64,000 nt of DNA from Candidula unifasciata (Eukaryota; Mollusca; Gastropoda; Stylommatophora; Geomitridae): positions 75,001-139,000 of the forward strand of contig CAJHNH020000196.1 of the NCBI GenBank assembly GCA_905116865.2, read 5' to 3'. The notes below the pieces were generated by a model. The model saw only the letters and a list, made by a program, of their open reading frames with translations, was not told where the DNA came from and searched no databases. The translations under genes and the position numbers were made by a program. Below are positions 11,516 to 21,748 of the stretch, piece after piece (the stretch's first letter is position 1; every line of letters starts with the position of its first letter).

Positions 11516-12375
11516 ACTGTCACAGACCTCTGGGTGACCTTGCCACTCTGATGCTGTCTTCTTCTCATCTTACAATCTTTTTGTAAATGATCGACCGAGT
11601 CACATAGTCTACACTCGAGTAGGTATTTAACTGTATTTTTCTCCTGGACGAGTTCCCATTTATATGTCACAGACCTCTGGGTGACCTTGCTGGCCCGTGG
11701 CTCGTAACTGGGCCTATGACAGACAAACTAACCTTTGACACACACTGAACCCGAACGCACACAGAGCACACACGACAATCTTTATTGCAAGTACAGGTAA
11801 TACAATAGACTGTTGACTTCCCGCTGTGTGGCAACCTATTGCCTGGACCCTCTGGCCGAACGAGCTTTACAATCGCCTCGCACTCCAGACCGTTCTACAG
11901 GCAATCTCCTGTTGCACAAACCACAGTTAGGCGAGATACGTTCTTTTCTATCGTCACGCTGACCTACCAAGATGTCACCGCCTCTTTCTAGTGCAGGATC
12001 AGCGTGACAAGGTTAGACAGTCTCTCACAGAACATGTACCTAAACGATTTAACTGGTCAGAAGTAACTGGACACTATTTACTTCTTGTGGCACAACACAA
12101 TACCTTGTGCCAGTTAAAAACACAGCACAAAAGACTATCCTATTCTAACAGAACACTTTAAATAATCTATGCATCCACTAAAGAAGTATCCTAACTCTAA
12201 TATACTATCAATCTCTTGCTAACACGTCTGCTCCGTCTGACCGCTGTACACATAATACCTGTGTTCTTTCACCTCGTGTCTTTTGACCCGTTTACCTGTC
12301 CCTGGGGTAATCGTGTTGCGAACTTGTCTGCAACAGTTCACTCTTTCTTGTCGTGGCTAAGTGGTTTCTACTGAG
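11516..12375 (+). other. 860-bp segment that interrupts the 63-bp array
   Basis: Unrelated to the satellite on either side. It carries TCACAGACCTCTGGGTGACC twice, near 11518 and 11667, and a stretch around 11760-11800 rich in CACACA. No transposase, terminal inverted repeat or clear target duplication could be made out, so its origin is open (a mobile element insertion or a captured flank). Confidence 0.5.
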
Positions 12376-12855
12376 CGCTAGTCTACCAGTATACAACTGT
12401 CGGGTCTTGTCTGCCCTGAACCATGTTACTTGTCTCGGTAACAGTCTTCCAGTATACAACTGTCGGGTATTGTCTGCCCTGGACCATGTTACTTGTCTCG
12501 GTAACAGTCTTCCAGTATACAACTGTCGGGTCTTGTCTGCCCTGGACCATGTTACTTGTCTCGGTAACAGTCTTCCAGTAGACAACTGTCGGGTATTGTC
12601 TGCCCTGGACCATGTTACTTGTCTCGGTAAGAGTCTTCCAGTATTCTACTGTCGGGTCTTGTCTGCTCTGAACCATGTTACTTTCCTTGGTTGAAGTCTT
12701 CTAGTATATCACTGTCGGGTCTTGTCTGCCCTGGACCATGTTACTTGTCTTGCTAACAGTCTTCCAGTATTCTACTGTCGCGTCTTGTCTGCTCTGAAGC
12801 ATGTTACTTTTCTTGGTTGAAGTCTTCCAGTATACCACTGTCGGGTCTTCTGCAA
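12376..12855 (+). repeat. 63-bp tandem repeat, block 2
   Basis: About seven to eight more copies of the 63-bp unit, mostly of the variant with ATGTTACTTGTCTCGGTAAC in place of the ATGTTACTTTCCTCGGTTG of block 1. The variants are segregated between the two blocks. Confidence 0.9.
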
Positions 12856-13225
12856 ACTATCCACTGTTAACTCGTGTCTTTCGCTAAATAGTTTTTCCGT
12901 TTCCAAGCCTGTTGCTAACAACGTAGACCACCCTTTGACGGTAACCAACAGCTTTAGTTTCTATTTACAACGTATCCAGGTAACAAATCAAGATATTTTT
13001 TATAACTTTAGATTCATTAAGTGAGTTTTGTTCTAAGAACCGACACAGTAGCACCCATAACGTCCACATTTTTAGCAGCCAGCGCAGACTTTGTAGCACC
13101 AATAACTGTCCGATTTTATGTCTCGCCCATCCCTTTCAGTGTTGAAGGTCAGGCACCTCCCCTGGTGAGCCCTCGCTGCATCCTTCTCCGCAATCCGTTA
13201 TGCCCGTAAAGGGTCTTTACAACAT

Positions 13226-13310
13226 CTAGTCGTCCTGCATTAGATTACCATATTGTGTTGCAGGACCAGCCAGTCTAACTGCTTGTTCATTTCCAATACA
13301 CTGGTATTCA
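13226..13310 (-). mobile_element. RNase H fragment, minus strand (family E)
   Basis: The minus strand reads YQCIGNEQAVRLAGPA and TQYGNLMQDD, the GNExADRLAG block that ends the RNase H domain of molluscan LINEs. Only some 80 bases are recognisable. The surrounding 12856-13757 otherwise shows nothing. Confidence 0.5.
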
Positions 13311-13757
13311 CTGAAGACATTATTCGAAAGACGGGAATAAAACTGGTCCTCCGAAGCAATACACCCTACACTAGGTATTCCTGTCTCCCCCTTTCTCAAC
13401 ACGCACTGTGAGTGAGTTACAATTACAGAGTGTGTGTGCAGTTGGTTCCCAGGAAAGCGGAAGATGTGCAATGACAGCCTCCATTTCCATTCTTAAACAT
13501 AATTTAAATTGTCTGCATAGGGATTTAAGAGAAAGGCATCTGAAATGTTGCAGAATGTGTAAAGATATACTAATTAAACGTTCACAAATAATTTAGCTGG
13601 CTTTTGCACCTGATTTACAATCATTGTGGTGATGGAAAAGGGGCATAAAGTGCTAAGTTCCCATGTTTCTGTGCCCCTATTGTGGTAATGGTAATAGGCA
13701 ACATAAACTCTCTGGTCGAGGATGTCATGTTCTAACTTTACTTTTTTATTTTTTCAG

Positions 13758-13934
13758 AATATCTGCGGAACTTTACTGTTTCACGCAACTATGATGAAGG
13801 CTGCAGAGGGCGAAGATTTTATCCTGTGAGTGACTCGTCTGTCGATATGGTTTGCATGGACGGTGGTTACACGTCAAAGATTACTATCACCGGGCCGACG
13901 GCTGGACATCTATGTTCGATTCACGGTGCCTTAG
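13758..13934 (+). CDS. Gene 1 exon: C-terminal part of the F5/8-like half-domain
   Basis: Acceptor TTATTTTTTCAG precedes 13758; donor GTTAGG follows 13934 and is the weakest donor of the gene. The exon is 177 nt, phase 1 at both ends. It begins YLRNFTVSRNYDEGC, and its end reads MVCMDGGYTSKITITG then LCSIHGAL, matching the last strands of an F5/8 or fucolectin fold, where a hydrophobic I-x-I-x-G run precedes a conserved L-C. An earlier GTGAGT at 13826 would shorten the exon, but it breaks the phase pattern and drops the conserved final strands. A 38-bp satellite begins about 80 bp after the donor. Confidence 0.7.
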
Positions 13935-14012
13935 GTTAGGAGTGGCCCATGTTTCTCCTTTTGATTTCGGTGTTAAAATGTTGGCTGGCAAGTTGTGTTT
14001 TTCTGATAAGCT

Positions 14013-15172
14013 AAGTAGTGGCAGATCTAGACGTTACAACAATGACACTTAGGGAGTGGCTGATCTAGACGTTACAACACTGACACTTAGGGAGTGGCTG
14101 ATCTAGACGTTACAACACTGACACTTAGGGAGTGGCTGATCTAGACGTTACAACACTGACACTTAGGGAGTGGTTGATCTAGACGTTACAACACTGACAC
14201 TTAGGGAGTGGCTGATCTAGACGTTACAACACTGACACTTAGGGAGTGGTTTATCTAGACGTTACAACACTGACACTTAGGGAGTGGCTGATCTAGACGT
14301 TACAACACTGACACTTAGGGAGTGGCTGATCTAGACGTTACAACACTGACACTTAGGGAGTGGCTGATCTAGACGTTACAACACTGACACTTAGGGAGTG
14401 GCTGATCTAGACGTTACAACACTGACACTTAGGGAGTGGTTTATCTAGACGTTACAACACTGACACTTAGGGAGTGGTTGATCTAGACGTTACAACACTG
14501 ACACTTAGGGAGTGGTTTATCTAGACGTTACAACACTGACAGGGAGTGGTTGATCTAGACGTTACAACACTGACAGTTAGGGAGTGGCTGATCTAGACGT
14601 TACAACACTGACAGTTAGGGAGTGGCTGATCTAGACGTTAAAGCAATGACAGTTAGGGAGTGGCTGATCTAGACGTTACAACAATGACAGTTAGGGAGTG
14701 GCTGATCTAGACGTTACAACAATGACAGTTAGGGAGTGGTTGATCTAGACGTTATACAACACTGACAGTTAGGGAGTGGCTGATCTAGACGTTACAACAA
14801 TGACACTTAGGGAGTGGCTGATCTAGACGTTACAACAATGACAGTTAGGGAGTGGCTGATCTAGACGTTACAACACTGACAGTTAGGGAGTGGTTGATCT
14901 AGACGTTACAACAATGACAGTTAAGGAGTGGCTGATCTAGACGTTACAACACTGACAGTTAGGGAGTGGTTGATCTAGACGTTACAACACTGACAGTTAG
15001 GGAGTGGCTGATCTAGACGTTACAACAATGACAGTTAGGGAGTGGTTGATCTAGACGTTACAACACTGGCAGCTAGGGAGTGGCTGATCTAGACGTTACA
15101 ACACTGACAGTTAGGGAGTGGCTGATCTAGACGTTACAACAATGACAGTTAGGGAGTGGCTGATCTAGACGT
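14013..15172 (+). repeat. 38-bp tandem repeat, about 30 copies
   Basis: The unit contains GTTACAACACTGACACTTAG followed by GGAGTGGCTGATCTAGAC, 38 bp. Copies from 14040 to about 14560 mostly carry GACACTTAG, and those from 14560 on mostly GACAGTTAG, so the array has two homogenised halves. One unit near 14540 is shortened. It lies just inside the intron after the exon at 13758-13934. Confidence 0.95.
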
Positions 15173-15628
15173 AATCCTCAGACTCGAGGGACTTCCCCGT
15201 TTCAGTTAACACCCCCCAGCCTTTGTTCTGTATCCCGAGAAAAAAAGGGTAACAGTCTATGGTAACAGTGTTTTAATATTTAAAAAATAAATCATTGGTG
15301 CTGTCTCCACAATGATGGTTGGCTGCATGTAACAATGATGTATCAAGGAATCTCTTTCACAGTGCTACTCTCGTACTAATGTCAGACAACTAAAGGACAG
15401 ATTTTTTTTATAACTGGAAGGAATTCTTTTACTCGTATATGACTCTGTTAACTACGTTTCCTAACCTCTCAGTGGCCAATAGTTTTTCATAAGTGTGTAC
15501 TGATTTGGCTATCTTTTTTTTTTCTGGCCACAATGTTTGCGTTCGATTTGTTTAGTAATTTCGAGGAAACCGCCGAGCTGAAATTACAGACAGACAGACA
15601 CATACACTCACATACACACTACAGAGAG

Positions 15629-15694
<66 letters not shown>

Positions 15695-16374
15695 TGTGGC
15701 TGTGTGAATGGCAATGTAAACTTGTGGAAAATTTTTTCGAAAGTACTGATAATTTTGGATAATAGAAAAAAATAAAAATAAAAATAAAAAAAACAACAGG
15801 AGTAACCCATAGTCATTTTCCATAGGAAATTATTCTATAACATTACCATTAAAACATTGCCATTAATGTCTTTACTATTTTCTGATAAGATATCAAACTT
15901 CATTGTTACTAAAAGATGCTTAATAGACTGCAGTGCAAAGCACCACACAATTGTTTTAAGAAAAAATATTTCTCATAATTATTTGTTTGGTTACCCTATC
16001 TTTGCGACTCTGAGACTTATTTTATTTTTAAAGCCTTCATCTTGGCTTTAGTTGGGTCCCTAAATATAATCTAGCAGTTAAACTGTGTGTTTTCGGGACT
16101 TGCAATGGGGTGATTCTCGTCTGAATGGTGGCAGCTTGTGTAACCGCGTGTTTTTTCTGTGGTTGTGCGGCCTTTGAGAGGTTAAACGTCACTGACTCCA
16201 TGACATATGGTGTCCGGACTTCCCAGAGTGCACGACCCCTAGCGTCGCATGGTCTATGACAAATCTGTATTTCCTAGGTTACCTGTTTGTAATCAAAAAT
16301 ACTATTCTTTGACAACTATAACACGGCGGGGAGGAAAAGGGGGGGGGGGGGTGTGAAACCGTTTTATCTTTCGG
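15173..16374 (+). other. Intron without gene; (GA)n microsatellite at 15617-15691
   Basis: No exon or element is recognised. A (GA)n run of about 70 bases lies at 15617-15691, and an A-rich stretch at 15766-15797 could be the tail of an old retroposon. A G12 run lies at about 16339-16351. Confidence 0.6.
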
Positions 16375-16745
16375 GATATTGTGGATATGAAGCCGTTGCT
16401 TTTCATGGCAGTTCCCACAGCATTGTGAAAAAGACCATGGGAACTTTATTGGGAATATAGAGTCGTTGCTTTTCATGGCAGTTCCCATATTATTATGTAA
16501 AAGATCATAGTAAACTTATAGGAGAAATAGAGTCGTTGCTTTTCGTGGCAGTTCCCACAGCATTGTGAAAATGACCATAGCAACTTTATTGGGGGAAATA
16601 GAGTCGTTGTTTTTCATGACATTTCTCATTTTATTATGTAAAAAACCATAGTAAACTTATAGGAGAAAAAGAGTCGTTGCTTGCCATCCCAGTTAAAATC
16701 GAATTCTCAAAAAGACGATGGTAACTTTAGGGGAGCTATAGAGTT
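16375..16745 (+). repeat. About 72-bp tandem repeat with alternating variants, five copies
   Basis: Copies begin near GAGTCGTTGCTTTTCATGGC. Copies 1 and 3 carry CACAGCATTGTGAAAA, copies 2 and 4 carry TATTATTATGTAAAA or a close form, and copy 5 is divergent. The alternation means the effective unit is a dimer of about 144 bp. Confidence 0.8.
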
Positions 16746-17324
16746 GCTGTCTCACAGGGATTTAGTTCTAAGGGAAAATGAGTTGAAGAGTATCAAGAAA
16801 ATAGAAATTTACATATGGTACGTTATCTCGGTACCGATTCCCAAAACAAGTTAACGGCATAAAGCTCCTAACTTGGAAAGCAAAATATGTTACAAGACAC
16901 GAAAACTGCAAACTGCTTTGCTGATTTTGTGGATTCAGTACCAAATTTATCTGATTTAGAAAAAGCAGCACTTATCATGACTTATGAGATACAATAGGAA
17001 ACCCAGTACCGCACTTTGAAAAGACTAGTACAGTTTGTTGGCTGTTAATTGCCAATAACTACCTTGAGTTTGTTGACACAGGTGATAAAACAGGATATCA
17101 CATAACACAGATGCTAGTAGAGACATTGAAAGTACATTATACACCCTGCAATATGGGTCCCCACTCCAACAAATGGACACATAAATCAGTTATGTTCTAA
17201 TTCTAGATTTATCTGCTACTTTCAAAAACATACTTGCACATTTATTTACCAAAAGGACAGGTACTTCTGTAAAAGAAAATACAAGAAATAATACACATTA
17301 GTACTTACACATTACCCGCCGTAG
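16746..17324 (+). other. Intron without gene
   Basis: AT-rich, no element recognised; short frames on the minus strand lack any known motif. Confidence 0.5.
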
Positions 17325-17446
17325 TTTAGCGGCTAGGAGATCGTCTGCTGATCGTAAGGTTGTGGGTCGGACCTGGCGGAGCCAGCTTTTCTTCAAAAAT
17401 GACCTTCGCACCCAGATCAACATAGCCTTGAGTTAGTACTACGTAT

Positions 17447-18648
17447 TAGGGCTGTACCGAATATTCGCTTCGTATTCGCTTCGGGGCCGAATAGTGGACC
17501 TATTGACTATTCGGTATTGAGCCAAATAGCTGCGGTCGGGCCGAATACGAATAGTAGTTACCTTACACCCGCTTCTGCATACACGGCCTTAGTGCTGACA
17601 ACATGGAACGATTGGTTTTGTTGAAAGCTAATGCGGCTTTCCTGCATTAACTAAGCTGTCAGTGACAATTTCCAAGTTTAGTCACCTGTTATAATACTTA
17701 GGATGCTTTCATTCCTAGTTATTAGTTACCACAGACTGACTGAAGGATGCAGAACATAAAATGTTTTTAAATGTTTACTATTCTGTACGAATACTAACTA
17801 GACATGGAAAGAATATAAACTCCGGCCACATCCAAGTCGATAATATGAAAATCAAACGGACGGAAACATATAAGTACTTAGGTGTAAACTTCAACTGCTC
17901 CAAAATGCTGATACAATCTAGAATACAGTCTGGAAATACAGTGTACTATGCCCTTCAACATCTGCTAAAGTCAAAGTGTCTGTCTCGCAACACCAAGATC
18001 AAAATATGTAAAACGTTGATAAGACCAGTCGTTTTATGTGGCTCTGAAACTTGAAGCAGAAATAATAGAGATGAGGCCTTATTACAGGTTTTCGAAAGCA
18101 GTCTTACGACAAATCTTTGAACCCATCAAAGATGCTAACAGCAGGGAATGGAGAGTAAGAAGCTAAAACGTAATATATAATCTGTTTAAATCACCGTTGA
18201 CCACTGGCATAATGAGAGCTAACAGACTAAAATGGTTGGGGCATATTAAAAGAACATTAGATGACAGAGAAGTAAAAACTGTATATCCCGAGAGAGGAAT
18301 GGGCGTAGACACAAAATAAGTTTTAGAGATAATGTCCAGCCAGACATGCAAAGAACTAGTGTCACAAATTGTGAAGAGAAGGCCAGCCAGAGAGATGAAT
18401 GGAGACGAGTGATATCTGCAGCAGTGAACCTCAAGGGCTCAGAATGCTAAAGAAGAAGATGACTATCCCGTGCTGCTTTATGTGAAGTAAAAGTTCAGCG
18501 TACATGTGACATTATGAATGATTGTGTGTGCGTTTTTTTTTTTTATAGACATATTTAATACACTATACAGTATTCGTATTCGGCCGAATAGTTTGTCCCG
18601 CTATTCGCATTCGGTCGAATAGTGAAAATCACTATTCTGTACAGCCTA
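17447..18648 (+). mobile_element. hAT-type DNA transposon, 1.2 kb, non-autonomous
   Basis: The left end is TAGGGCTGTACCGAATATTC and the right end is TATTCTGTACAGCCTA, inverted repeats with one mismatch over the first dozen positions. Subterminal CCGAATAG and GGCCGAATA motifs recur in both orientations. It is flanked by CTACGTAT (17439-17446) and CTATGTAT (18649-18656), an 8-bp duplication with one difference that fits the hAT pattern nTnnnnAn. No transposase is encoded; the interior is filled by a LINE fragment. Confidence 0.8.
17761..18460 (+). mobile_element. LINE pol fragment inside the hAT element (family F)
   Basis: The frame reads IKRTETYKYLGVNF, then a thumb-like stretch ending LIRPVVLCGSET, and after frame breaks NRLKWLGHIKR-like and RDEWRRVISAAVN blocks. 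This is the RT thumb and C-terminal domain of a LINE family different from A to D, worn by several stops. Confidence 0.7.
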
Positions 18649-18790
18649 CTATGTATACTCCTGGGAAATTAGGGCACCTGGCATGATACTGACCCCATCA
18701 CCGTCAAGTGCCCAGTGGTCAATAAAACTTATATCTAACCCTATGTACCCAAAACGCCTCATCACGTGGAACATGGTCCTTTACTGTTAT

Positions 18791-19203
18791 TATTTTAACA
18801 GTAATGAATCAAAAACATAAATAATGAACATAATATTAGATGTTCGCAATCTGATAATAGATGTCATAGTTTAAATGAAATTGCATTTATATTCTGCTAA
18901 ACTAATGTGCTGTCCTAGCCTTTTTTGTGTGTGAAAAATTGCGAATCATGTCATCACAATCAATCGTTTTTGCAAGATCAGACACACTCTCTACTAGAAG
19001 CCATGTGTCAAAGTCCCTGCACCCCACGCAGCCTAACCTCAAATAAAATTACAGTGCCCAGTCTATAAATATTTATTCAGATAACATACCGAGGGGTCTA
19101 CCCAACGTATGCACTAAAGCATCGACCATAAACAGCCTTTAGAAGAAACGTTCTTTGCGACTCTTTCTTTTCTTTTTCTTCATAGTATTATTATTATTAT
19201 TAA

Positions 19204-19267
<64 letters not shown>

Positions 19268-19825
19268 TTCATCCTCCTCTTCCTCCTCTTATTCTTTAAC
19301 TTATTATTTTTTTTTCTTCCTCTTCGTTTTCTTCTTTCTTTATTTTCTTACTCTTGTCCTTCTCCACTTCTTCATACCCTTTAGCCTTTTTCTTCTTCTT
19401 GAGCGTTCGCCCTGAAGAGAGCGTTTGATACGTTGTGTTGTTGTTTGTAGGAAGTCTGCAATATCTGCTCTGTTGACCAACATATCCACATTTCAGCAAA
19501 CTCATTATTAATCGCCTTTTACGACATTCTTGTAAAGGGACAGTGCGCTTATTTATCCCCCCCCCCCCCCACAAACGGGTACCATACAAAGTCAGCAGGA
19601 ATGCAAATCACTGAACTTACTGTATAGCCTAGCTGTAGTGAACTGTGGAGTTACTTACATGTTTCCTGACTGACTGAACACAATAACAACGAAGCTTGTT
19701 TATTGCTTAGTTAGTTATATGTTTGCCATATGCAATACATCATTGGTTTGCCTACGGTTGCAGGTAGGCACATGGTGCTGCAGGCGAAATAATATGTCAG
19801 GGTAGCTGCAGACACAGACCGCCCT
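18791..19825 (+). other. Intron without gene; (ATT)n microsatellite and C12 run
   Basis: A (TTA)n run of about 80 bases lies at 19187-19268, a pyrimidine-rich stretch follows to 19400, and a C12 run lies at 19557-19570. No exon is recognised. Confidence 0.6.
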
Positions 19826-20570
19826 TTGCATGAAGCTCTGGGTGCAGTTAAGGGTCAGTGGCTGATAAGAGGGAGTTCATGGATGGCTCCGGCAGAAGAC
19901 ACAATCAGTGAGGTTTGCATCCTGAGAACATTAGGCGAGGAGAGGAATGGGTCAAAGTGCCACCTGAACAGTCAGACTAGTGTAGACAGGAATGCAGGGA
20001 CTGGCCAGCAGGTGCTGCAGAGGTTGAAATTCAGCAATTAATTCAAGATACTGCTCGCTCAGAAGATTTGATCATTTACACAGAAGGTTCAGTGTCAAGA
20101 AGCAAAAGACGTGCTTAGGGCTTCTTAGCAAAAGTTAATTGTCGACGTTTGGTGCAGGAGGGCCAAGCATATGATACCACAACATCTAGCTTAAGAATGG
20201 AGGTGAAGGCGGTCACTGCAGCTTTTCGCTGGCTAGAGAACACGACACATACACACACATCGTGATTGTGAATGGCTCAGAAAGCATGCTGAGGAAGATC
20301 AGAACAGGTATGCTTCGTGCAGAGTGGCATGCTTCGCTGCGGAGGACACGAGTGAGGAGTATTGTCTGGATTTTTTCACTGGGTCACGCCGGTGTGTTGG
20401 GAAATGAACAGGCGGACAGACCGGCTGGCTCTGCACAACTTGGTGGAATACTGCTACATGATAGGGCAGACGTGGTTAGTGCCTTGTGGGAGAGCGTGTA
20501 CAGCTCGGAGAAGCAGATGGATCACCATAGTCTGGTGAGATTAATGCAAAAAAGGGGGGGGGGGAAGTGA
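19826..20570 (+). mobile_element. RNase H domain of a LINE, decayed (family E)
   Basis: The first catalytic strand reads DLIIYTEGSV near 20064, with E where the catalytic D of TDGS is usual; then comes TTSSLRMEVKAVTAAFRWL. In another frame (20262-20570) WIFSLGHAGVLGNEQADRP follows, which is the HAGxxGNExAD block near the last catalytic Asp. Stops and frameshifts separate the blocks. A sister copy lies at 49285-49690 (+). The G10 run at 20557 ends the open part. Confidence 0.75.
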
Positions 20571-20859
20571 CGAGAGGTTCTGGCAGATGCTCTAGGCCCA
20601 GAGGAAAGGCAAGACGGACGTTTAATCAGAATGCTACTGGCACCATTAGTATCGGAACTCTTTGCTGGCTGCTAAAGATGGAGACGGAGTGCTTATGGGA
20701 ATGCCCCGAGTACTGTGATGTCGGTTCTTGAATCAAATCAAATTAAATCATGTTTTTCGCAGTTTTTCTTTGGGACAATGTTGAGGGAGTAGAACATTCA
20801 ACCATGTCTGTCCAAAAACACAAATGCAAACTTTTTTTTTTTTTAATTTATAGAAAACA

Positions 20860-21320
20860 AAAAGAATACCCACAGACAAAACTCTCTGTCAGCCATAAAT
20901 AACAATAAAGGATGAAGCCATTGAAACTGGCACAAACTTTCAACATCTATGCTCCGTAAAAAATAGCAATGGAGTCTTCGAATGAAGTCATGACCAGGAT
21001 GGTCTTAGCAATATCAAAATTATTCAGCAATAAGAAATGTATGCTAAAACTCTTAGTCGATGCACTTTCCTGTTCCAATGAACAGATGTGATCCGTGGAC
21101 TATCTATTAGTGCTTAAGGAAAAAATACGGTTTTGTGTGCCGAATTGCTATAGAAAAATTCTTAGAATACCTTGGACAAAGAAGACAAGATATGCTGCCC
21201 TTCCAAAAGATCTGAACATCAAAGATGACTGGCGAATAAGCAGCATTTTGTCTCGAAACCTAAAATTATCTGGTCATCTGTCATCTATAGGGCCACGACC
21301 GATTGGCGAAGGACAATAAT
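20860..21320 (+). mobile_element. LINE pol C-terminal fragment
   Basis: The clearest part is 21130-21300, reading RKILRIPWTKKTRY and ISSILSRNLKLSGH, the same module as in the family A pieces but divergent. Upstream, 20860-21090 has worn thumb-domain sequence. The next 200 bases lead to the exon at 21530 without further features. Confidence 0.6.
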
Positions 21321-21529
21321 GGCAGAAGGCATAGTACCAGGGAGAAGCAGGGCCTGACCACCACAAAGATGTGCACACGAAATGACTTCTTCAGTATGAA
21401 TCGTCACGGTGCGGGAGAGCTGGTGAGAGACCAGCTTTCTTTCAAGCAGGTCGTGAGGAAATCGACGCTTTGCAAAGGGTCTGCTATATAATAATGACTA
21501 TATGTTATTTCATAACATTTTATTTGCAG

Positions 21530-21748
21530 GTCGAAATGTGGCACTGAAACAGAAGACCCTACAGTCGTCCAACAGCTCAAACCATCCAGAGTGGGGTCTG
21601 TCTTCAAACGCCATCGACGATAACACACGGAACATCTACGACGAAAACAGCTCCTGCAGTCAAACGGGTGTTCAATACAAGCCATATTGGAAAATCCAGT
21701 ACAATCATCCGGTCGTGCTAGTGAATACTGTAGTCTATAATCGGAACA
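21530..21748 (+). CDS. Gene 1 exon: first half of F5/8 (fucolectin-like) domain
   Basis: Acceptor TTTTATTTGCAG precedes 21530; donor GTAAGG follows 21748. The exon is 219 nt, phase 1 at both ends. It opens with GRNVALKQKTLQSSNSSNHP, the N-terminal signature of fucolectin/F5-8C domains (NxAxxKxxxQSS), followed by an A-x-D-x-N block (NAIDDNTRN), SSCSQT (compare SCSHT in the family), YWKIQYNHPV (the W-x-V-D-L strand, with the usual acidic residue replaced) and VNTVVYNRN. These domains bind glycans or phospholipids, often fucose; the His/Arg fucose triad cannot be confirmed here. Confidence 0.85.

Larger units (their letters stand above)
17325..18790 (+). repeat. SINE family 1, split by a hAT-type insertion
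   Basis: The left part (17325-17446) has the tRNA-like head with GTAGTTTAGCGGCTAGGAG and AAGGTTGTGGGTCGGACC, then AATGACCTTCGCACCCAG. The right part (18657-18790) carries the family's body and end (GGCACCTGGCATGATACTGA, AGTGCCCAGTGGTC, CTAACCCTATGTACCC). Removing 17447-18656 restores a normal SINE, which fixes the insertion precisely. Confidence 0.75.

Noticed and set aside
13826..13831. GTGAGT as the donor of the exon starting at 13758
   Set aside because: It would break the phase-1 pattern and remove the conserved last strands; GTTAGG at 13935 keeps both.
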